Shown here piece by piece: positions 59,921-64,000 of a DNA stretch of 64,000 nt. Both the position numbers and the translations under genes were made by a program. The stretch spans positions 16,960 to 80,959 of the forward strand of contig CAVSYB010000018.1 in the NCBI GenBank assembly GCA_963732155.1. The letters run 5' to 3'. The number at the start of each line of letters is the position of its first letter. The first letter of the stretch is position 1. Under the pieces are notes generated by a model that saw only the letters and a program-made list of their open reading frames with translations, was not told the DNA's origin and made no database searches. This DNA comes from Roseiarcus sp963732155 (GTDB taxonomy: Bacteria; Pseudomonadota; Alphaproteobacteria; Rhizobiales; Beijerinckiaceae).

Positions 59921-61195
59921 ATGAACGAGCCTTCGCAATCACCTCCTGCCCGCCTCGCCCCGGGCGGCCATTGGCGCAACTGGGTCGGCAACCAGTCGTT
60001 CGTGGCGCGCTGCAAGGGCGAGCCCGCCTCGGAGGACGAACTGGCGGCGCTGGTGCGCGAAGCCGCCCGGCAGAATCTCGGCGTGCGCGTGGCGGGCTCC
60101 GGCCACTCGTTCACCCCGGTGGTGGCGACGAGCGGCCTGCTGCTCAGCCTGAAGAACATGCACGGGCTCGTCGGCGCCGATCTCGAACGCAAACGGGTCA
60201 CGGTGCGCGCGGGAACGAAAATCGGCGACATCGGCCGCGCGCTGAAAGCGATCGGACTGTCGCTCGCCAATCAGGGCGACATCGACACCCAGGCGATCGC
60301 CGGCGCCTTGTCGACCGGCACGCACGGCACCGGAATCACGCTCGGTTGCCTTTCCTCGCAGGCGGTCGGCATGCGCCTGGTGCAGGCGGACGGCGCCATT
60401 CTCGACGTCGACATCGACGCGGACGCCAACATGATGGCCGCCGCGCAGGTGGCGATCGGCATGCTCGGGGTGATTTCCTCGATCACGCTGCAGGCCGTCG
60501 ATTCCTACAATCTCAAGGAGCGGCTGTGGCGCGACGATTTCGAAGCCTGCATGGAGAAGCACGACGAACTGGCGGCGAACCATCGCCATTTCGGCTTTTT
60601 CTGGTGTCCGCTCCCGGAATCGCGCCATCTCTACTGTCTGCCGGACGTTTCGAGGGTCTCGCCGACCAGGCGCGAGCATGACGTTTGCGAGATGAAGGTG
60701 ATGGACGTCACCGACGAGCCGCCGCGGACGGACGAGGCGACCTTCGAGCGCGTCGCCTATAGTTCGGAAATCTACCCGATCGAATACATCCCCAATTTCC
60801 ACGAACTCGAATACGCCATTCCCCTCGAATGCGGCAAGGACGCGCTGCGACAGGTGCGCGAGCTGATGCTGACCAGGCACGCCAACTGCATCTATCCCGT
60901 CGAATACCGCTTCGTCGCCGGCGATTCGGGCATGCTGAGCCCCTACTACCAGCGCGCCAGCGTGACGGTTTCGGTGTCCGGCGGCCCGGGCGTCGACTAC
61001 TGGAGCTATCTGCTCGATGTCGACGCGATCCTGCGCCAGTACGAGGCGCGGCCGCATTGGGGCAAGCTGCATTTCAACCAGCCTCAGGACATGCCCGCGC
61101 TCTATCCGCGCTTCGAGGAATTCCGGGCGGTCCGCCGCCGCCTCGACCCGCAGGGGCGCTTTCTCAACGATCACCTGACGAGCCTGTTCGCGTGA
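59921..61195 (+). CDS. FAD-linked aldonolactone oxidase (gulono/arabinono-lactone oxidase type)
   Basis: This is a 424-residue VAO-family flavoprotein. The FAD-binding domain (~25-190) carries GSGHSFTPV, with His62 as the possible covalent FAD site, and STGTHGTG. The C-terminal ALO domain ends with the conserved RPHWGKLHF and LDPQGRFLNDHL. Relatives oxidise L-gulono-1,4-lactone or D-arabinono-1,4-lactone, or sugar alcohols. It forms a probable operon with the upstream hydroxyacid dehydrogenase. The substrate is undetermined. Confidence 0.9.
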   Translation: MNEPSQSPPARLAPGGHWRNWVGNQSFVARCKGEPASEDELAALVREAARQNLGVRVAGSGHSFTPVVATSGLLLSLKNMHGLVGADLERKRVTVRAGTKIGDIGRALKAIGLSLANQGDIDTQAIAGALSTGTHGTGITLGCLSSQAVGMRLVQADGAILDVDIDADANMMAAAQVAIGMLGVISSITLQAVDSYNLKERLWRDDFEACMEKHDELAANHRHFGFFWCPLPESRHLYCLPDVSRVSPTRREHDVCEMKVMDVTDEPPRTDEATFERVAYSSEIYPIEYIPNFHELEYAIPLECGKDALRQVRELMLTRHANCIYPVEYRFVAGDSGMLSPYYQRASVTVSVSGGPGVDYWSYLLDVDAILRQYEARPHWGKLHFNQPQDMPALYPRFEEFRAVRRRLDPQGRFLNDHLTSLFA

Positions 61196-61250
61196 GCGCG
61201 CGACGTCGACAGTGCGATCAACGGCGAGCTCGAAGTCGCGTTGTGAATCG

Positions 61251-62084
61251 ATGAGCGGCCCGCCGCCCCTCTCCGGCCGGTTCCGCGCGGCCGCGTTCGG
61301 CGCGGCGCGCGACCTGCTCGCCTGCCTGCGGTTCTTTTCGCGCCTGCCGCTGCCGGAACTGCCGTTCGAGCAAGGCGCCGGCGGCATGGCGGACCTGCCG
61401 CGCCTCGCCTGGATGGTCCCGGTCGCCGGCGCGGTCCTCTCGGCGATCGGCGCGCTGGCGCTCGGCCTGGCGGACGGCCTCGGCCTGCCGCCGCTGGTTT
61501 GCGCGGGGCTGGCGATCGGCGTCCTCGTCATTCTCACCGGCGCGCTGCACGAGGACGGCCTTGCCGATCTCGCCGACGGCTTCGGCGGGGGCGCAACGCG
61601 CGAGCGCAAGCTCGAGATCATGCGCGACAGCCGCGTCGGCGCCTATGGCGCGACGGCGCTGGCGCTTTCGCTCATTCTGCGCGTCGCCGCGGTGAGCGCG
61701 CTGCTCGATCGGAGCCTCGGCGTGGCGGCGGCCGGGCTGATCCTCGCCGGGGCGGCGTCGCGCGCCGCGTCGCTGGCGCCGCTGGCGCTGCTGTCCCCCG
61801 CCCGCGCCGACGGCCTCGGCGCGGGCGCCGGACGCCTCGATGGCGCCCGCGCGCTGGCCGCCGGCGGGAGCGCCCTGGTCATCGCCCTCTTGCTCGGCCT
61901 TGGCGTCGTCGGCCTCGGGCGGGCGGCGCTGGCGCTCGCCCTGGCGCTGGCGGCGGCGCTGGCGGTCGCCGGGCTGGCGCGCCGCCAGATCGGCGGGCAG
62001 ACCGGCGATGTGGCGGGCGCGGCGCAGCAAATGGCCGAAATCGCTTGCCTGTGCGGCCTTCTCATCGGACGCGGCGGCGCCTAA
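61251..62084 (+). CDS. cobS: Adenosylcobinamide-GDP ribazoletransferase (cobalamin synthase)
   Basis: This is a 277-residue membrane enzyme with 6-7 helices that joins adenosylcobinamide-GDP and alpha-ribazole, the last lower-ligand step of B12 synthesis. Diagnostic motifs are FFSRLPLP, GALHEDGLADLADGFGGG and the IMRDSRVGAYG metal-binding motif. The start is ATG 61251 (MSGPPPLS); a GTG at 61212 is possible. It is the only B12-biosynthesis gene in the window; its usual neighbours cobT/cobU are not here. Confidence 0.93.
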   Translation: MSGPPPLSGRFRAAAFGAARDLLACLRFFSRLPLPELPFEQGAGGMADLPRLAWMVPVAGAVLSAIGALALGLADGLGLPPLVCAGLAIGVLVILTGALHEDGLADLADGFGGGATRERKLEIMRDSRVGAYGATALALSLILRVAAVSALLDRSLGVAAAGLILAGAASRAASLAPLALLSPARADGLGAGAGRLDGARALAAGGSALVIALLLGLGVVGLGRAALALALALAAALAVAGLARRQIGGQTGDVAGAAQQMAEIACLCGLLIGRGGA

Positions 62085-62094
62085 ATATCGCCAC

Positions 62095-62328
62095 ATGAAC
62101 GTCGATCGGGCCAGCCCGCCATCCACCCCCTGCGTGCAGATCTGCGTGATCGATCCGCGCTCGGCGCTGTGCGTCGGTTGCGGGCGGACCGTAAGGGAAA
62201 TCGCCGCGTGGGGCAGTCTCGACGAGCCCAGCCGGCTGGCGATCATGGCGGGGCTGCAGGCGCGGCTCGTCGCGGCGCGCTCGCGCAAAGCCCGCGGGCG
62301 GCCATTAGCGGCGCAGAAGGGAAGCTGA
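62095..62328 (+). CDS. DUF1289 family Cys-containing small protein
   Basis: This is a 77-residue protein. TPCVQICVIDPRSALCVGCG, then RTVREIAAW, matches DUF1289, small proteins with four Cys residues that probably bind iron-sulfur or zinc. The start is ATG 62095, ten bases after cobS; its stop is one base before the GTG of the next gene, so the cobS-DUF1289-protease genes look co-transcribed. Confidence 0.88.
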   Translation: MNVDRASPPSTPCVQICVIDPRSALCVGCGRTVREIAAWGSLDEPSRLAIMAGLQARLVAARSRKARGRPLAAQKGS

Positions 62329-62329
62329 A

Positions 62330-63025
62330 GTGCGCCACATTCTGCCCATCGTGCTGCTCGTCCTGGCCGCGCTCGGCCTCTACCTGACGCCGCCGGAAGG
62401 GGCGATCTTCGGTCTCGACCACGCCCAGTTCGCGCAAGCCTCGCTGGCCGGCGCGCTCGTGTTGTGGATGCTGCTCGCCGGCCCCTGGCGCTTCCGACGC
62501 GCCGATCTGGCGCGCGCCGTCGGGGGGGCGGCGATGTGGGCGGCGCTGATGGTCGCGCTGACCGGCGTCTACGCCTATCGCTATGAATTCACCGATCTCG
62601 CCGACCGCGTCCTGGCGGAGCTGAACCCGACCGAACCGGTGGTCGGCCAGGGCGGCGAGGTGATCATCGGCCGGCGCCTCAACGGCGAATTCGTCGTCTC
62701 GGCGAAGGTCAACAACGCGCCGGCTTCGTTCCTGTTCGACACCGGCGCCTCGACGGTGGTGATCCGCGCCCAGGACGCCCGCCGGATGGGCCTCGATGTC
62801 GCCTCGCTCGACTATGACGTGCAGGTCACCACCGCCAACGGCGCGGCGATGGCCGCCGAGACGCAGCTCGACCAGCTCGCCGTCGGGCCGATCGTCGTCC
62901 ACAATGTCCGCGCGTTGATCGCCAAGCCCGGCGCGTTGAGCGAGAACCTGCTCGGCATGAGCTTCCTCGAGCGTCTGCAAAGCTATTCGGTCGAACGCGG
63001 ACGGCTGGTGCTCAAGGCGCGGTGA
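62330..63025 (+). CDS. Membrane-anchored clan AA aspartic protease (TIGR02281 type)
   Basis: This is a 231-residue protein. Three N-terminal helices (~4-21, ~36-52, ~67-84) anchor a C-terminal retropepsin-like domain with the catalytic FDTGAST (Asp137-Thr-Gly) and LLGMSFLERL. The homodimer would be active in the periplasm or on the cytoplasmic face; which side is uncertain. The start is GTG 62330, one base after the DUF1289 stop, with GAAGGGAAG upstream. Substrates are unknown. Confidence 0.9.
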   Translation: MRHILPIVLLVLAALGLYLTPPEGAIFGLDHAQFAQASLAGALVLWMLLAGPWRFRRADLARAVGGAAMWAALMVALTGVYAYRYEFTDLADRVLAELNPTEPVVGQGGEVIIGRRLNGEFVVSAKVNNAPASFLFDTGASTVVIRAQDARRMGLDVASLDYDVQVTTANGAAMAAETQLDQLAVGPIVVHNVRALIAKPGALSENLLGMSFLERLQSYSVERGRLVLKAR

Positions 63026-63044
63026 ACGCGCGCCATGGCGCCGC

Positions 63045-64000
63045 TCAAACCGCCATCGCCTCCAATTCGCGCGACACCCGGCGGACGGCGTCGCGCAGGA
63101 CCTCGACGCCCGCCCCGCGCGCCGGCGCCTGCAGGGCGAGCGTCTGGCGGAAGGCGCGCGCGCCCGGCCGCCCGGCGAACAGCCCCAGCAAATGGCGCGT
63201 CAGGTCGTTGAGGCGGGCGCCCCTCGCCAGCGCGCGCTCGACATAGGGAAGATAGGCCTCAATCGCTTCGAAGGCGTCGGCGACCGGCGGCGCCGCGCCA
63301 AACAGCAGCGGATCGACGTCGAGCAGGCGTTCGGGCGATTGATAGGCGGCGCGGCCGACCATCACGCCGTCGATATGGCGCAGATGCTCGCGCGCCGCGC
63401 CGAGATCGGCGACGCCGCCGTTGATCGCCACCGGCAGATCGGGATGGGCGCTCTTCAGTTCATAGACGAGGGGATAGTCGAGCGGGGGAATGTCGCGGTT
63501 GTCCTTCGGGCTGAGGCCCTCCAGCCAGGCTTTGCGGGCGTGGACGATGATCGCCGCGGCGCCCGCCGCCTCGACGCTGCTGGCGAGCGCGAACAGCGCC
63601 TCGCGCGGCTCCTGCGCGTCGACGCCGATGCGGCATTTGACGGTCACCGGGATCGCCGCCGCGCTCGCCATCGCCGCGACGCATTCGCCGACCAGCGCCG
63701 GCTCGCGCATCAGGCAGGCGCCGAAGCGCCCGCTCTGCACGCGGTCGGACGGGCAGCCGCAGTTCAGGTTGATTTCGTCATAGCCGAATTCGGCGCCGAT
63801 GCGCGACGCCTGCGCGAGGCGCGCCGGATCGGCCCCGCCGAGCTGCAGGGCGAGCGGATGCTCGAACGGGTCAAAGCCGAGCAGCCGGTCGCGCGGCCCG
63901 AACACCACCGCGTCCGCCGTCACCATCTCGGTGTAAAGGCGCGCGCGGCGCGTCAGCAGGCGATGGAAGAACCGGCAATGCCGGTCCGTCCAGTCCATCA
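63045..64000 (-). CDS. dusA: tRNA-dihydrouridine synthase A, 5' end beyond the window
   Basis: About 318 residues are visible. The first in-window codons read MMDWTDRHCRFFHRLL, which follows the APM of the normal DusA N-terminus, so the true start lies to the right of base 64000. Flavin-barrel motifs include NLNCGCPSDRVQ with the catalytic Cys, VTVKCRIGVD, IIVHARKAWLEGLSPK and VAINGGV. DusA reduces U20/U20a in the D-loop of tRNAs. It converges on the protease gene. Confidence 0.94.
   Translation of the reverse strand, partial: MDWTDRHCRFFHRLLTRRARLYTEMVTADAVVFGPRDRLLGFDPFEHPLALQLGGADPARLAQASRIGAEFGYDEINLNCGCPSDRVQSGRFGACLMREPALVGECVAAMASAAAIPVTVKCRIGVDAQEPREALFALASSVEAAGAAAIIVHARKAWLEGLSPKDNRDIPPLDYPLVYELKSAHPDLPVAINGGVADLGAAREHLRHIDGVMVGRAAYQSPERLLDVDPLLFGAAPPVADAFEAIEAYLPYVERALARGARLNDLTRHLLGLFAGRPGARAFRQTLALQAPARGAGVEVLRDAVRRVSRELEAMAV

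Noticed and set aside
1..64000. CRISPR arrays, insertion sequences, prophage, tRNA and rRNA genes
   Set aside because: No regularly spaced repeats, transposase or phage motifs, or tRNA cloverleaf or CCA-end signals were seen while reading the intergenic regions.

Overview
The window is about 64 kb of very GC-rich DNA (roughly 70% by eye, apart from a lower-GC patch at about 3.1-4.3 kb). It reads as a chromosomal segment of an alphaproteobacterium, most likely of the Hyphomicrobiales (Rhizobiales). The evidence is a (2S)-methylsuccinyl-CoA dehydrogenase with its N-terminal extension (a marker of the ethylmalonyl-CoA pathway), an alphaproteobacterial-type glutamate-cysteine ligase, a porin-like fragment of the Rhizobiales type, DUF1489 and DUF1289 proteins, and the familiar ispH-thrB-rnhA and cobS-DUF1289-aspartic protease-dusA gene orders. 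A methylotroph or facultative phototroph relative is possible but is only inferred. I found no rRNA, tRNA, CRISPR array, insertion sequence or prophage.

Layout. 0-5 kb: the 3' part of a D-Ala-D-Ala carboxypeptidase with an internal repeat region and a SPOR domain, a VWA/J-domain protein pair, then a low-GC patch with an unrecognised membrane protein and a small secreted protein. 5-12 kb: a LysR regulator divergent from a CrtC/AttH-like protein and a permuted-looking family III CoA-transferase; DUF1489 and SDR genes; an HxlR regulator divergent from an AhpD-like protein, with a striking three-copy heptamer operator; a His-rich secreted protein. 12-19 kb: methylcrotonyl-CoA carboxylase subunits flanking an amidase on the other strand, a KirBac-like channel, a GST. 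19-27 kb: YdcF, a TauE-like exporter, cysteine synthase with an AlaX editing protein, a tandem set of three micro-ORFs encoding 21-30-residue membrane peptides with a duplicated leader, NDH-2, a methyltransferase, mercaptopyruvate sulfurtransferase and a nucleoside deaminase.

27-33 kb: a complete BMP-type ABC importer operon (ATPase, two permeases, binding protein, intrinsic terminator). 33-41 kb: SelT-like and cupin proteins, a Ni/Co permease with a leader that resembles part of a cobalamin riboswitch, a long coiled-coil protein, a DMT exporter and mcd. 41-48 kb: a vapBC toxin-antitoxin pair with a perfect 10-bp palindrome over its promoter, comM, stress and redox proteins, rsmE, a mini-porin and gshA. 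48-64 kb: DUF937, a MATE exporter, ispH-thrB-rnhA, a peroxiredoxin, a DsbD-N-like protein, YqgE, a sulfotransferase-like protein, cytochrome c, recF, two oxidoreductases, and the cobS-DUF1289-protease-dusA cluster running off the right end.

Most of the window is ordinary core metabolism and housekeeping. The parts most likely to be undescribed are the tandem micro-ORF array at 22,970-23,524 and the HxlR operator at 10,679-10,717. The repeat region of the peptidoglycan carboxypeptidase and the leader of the Ni/Co permease come next. All similarity statements rest on reading motifs by eye; no database search was run.
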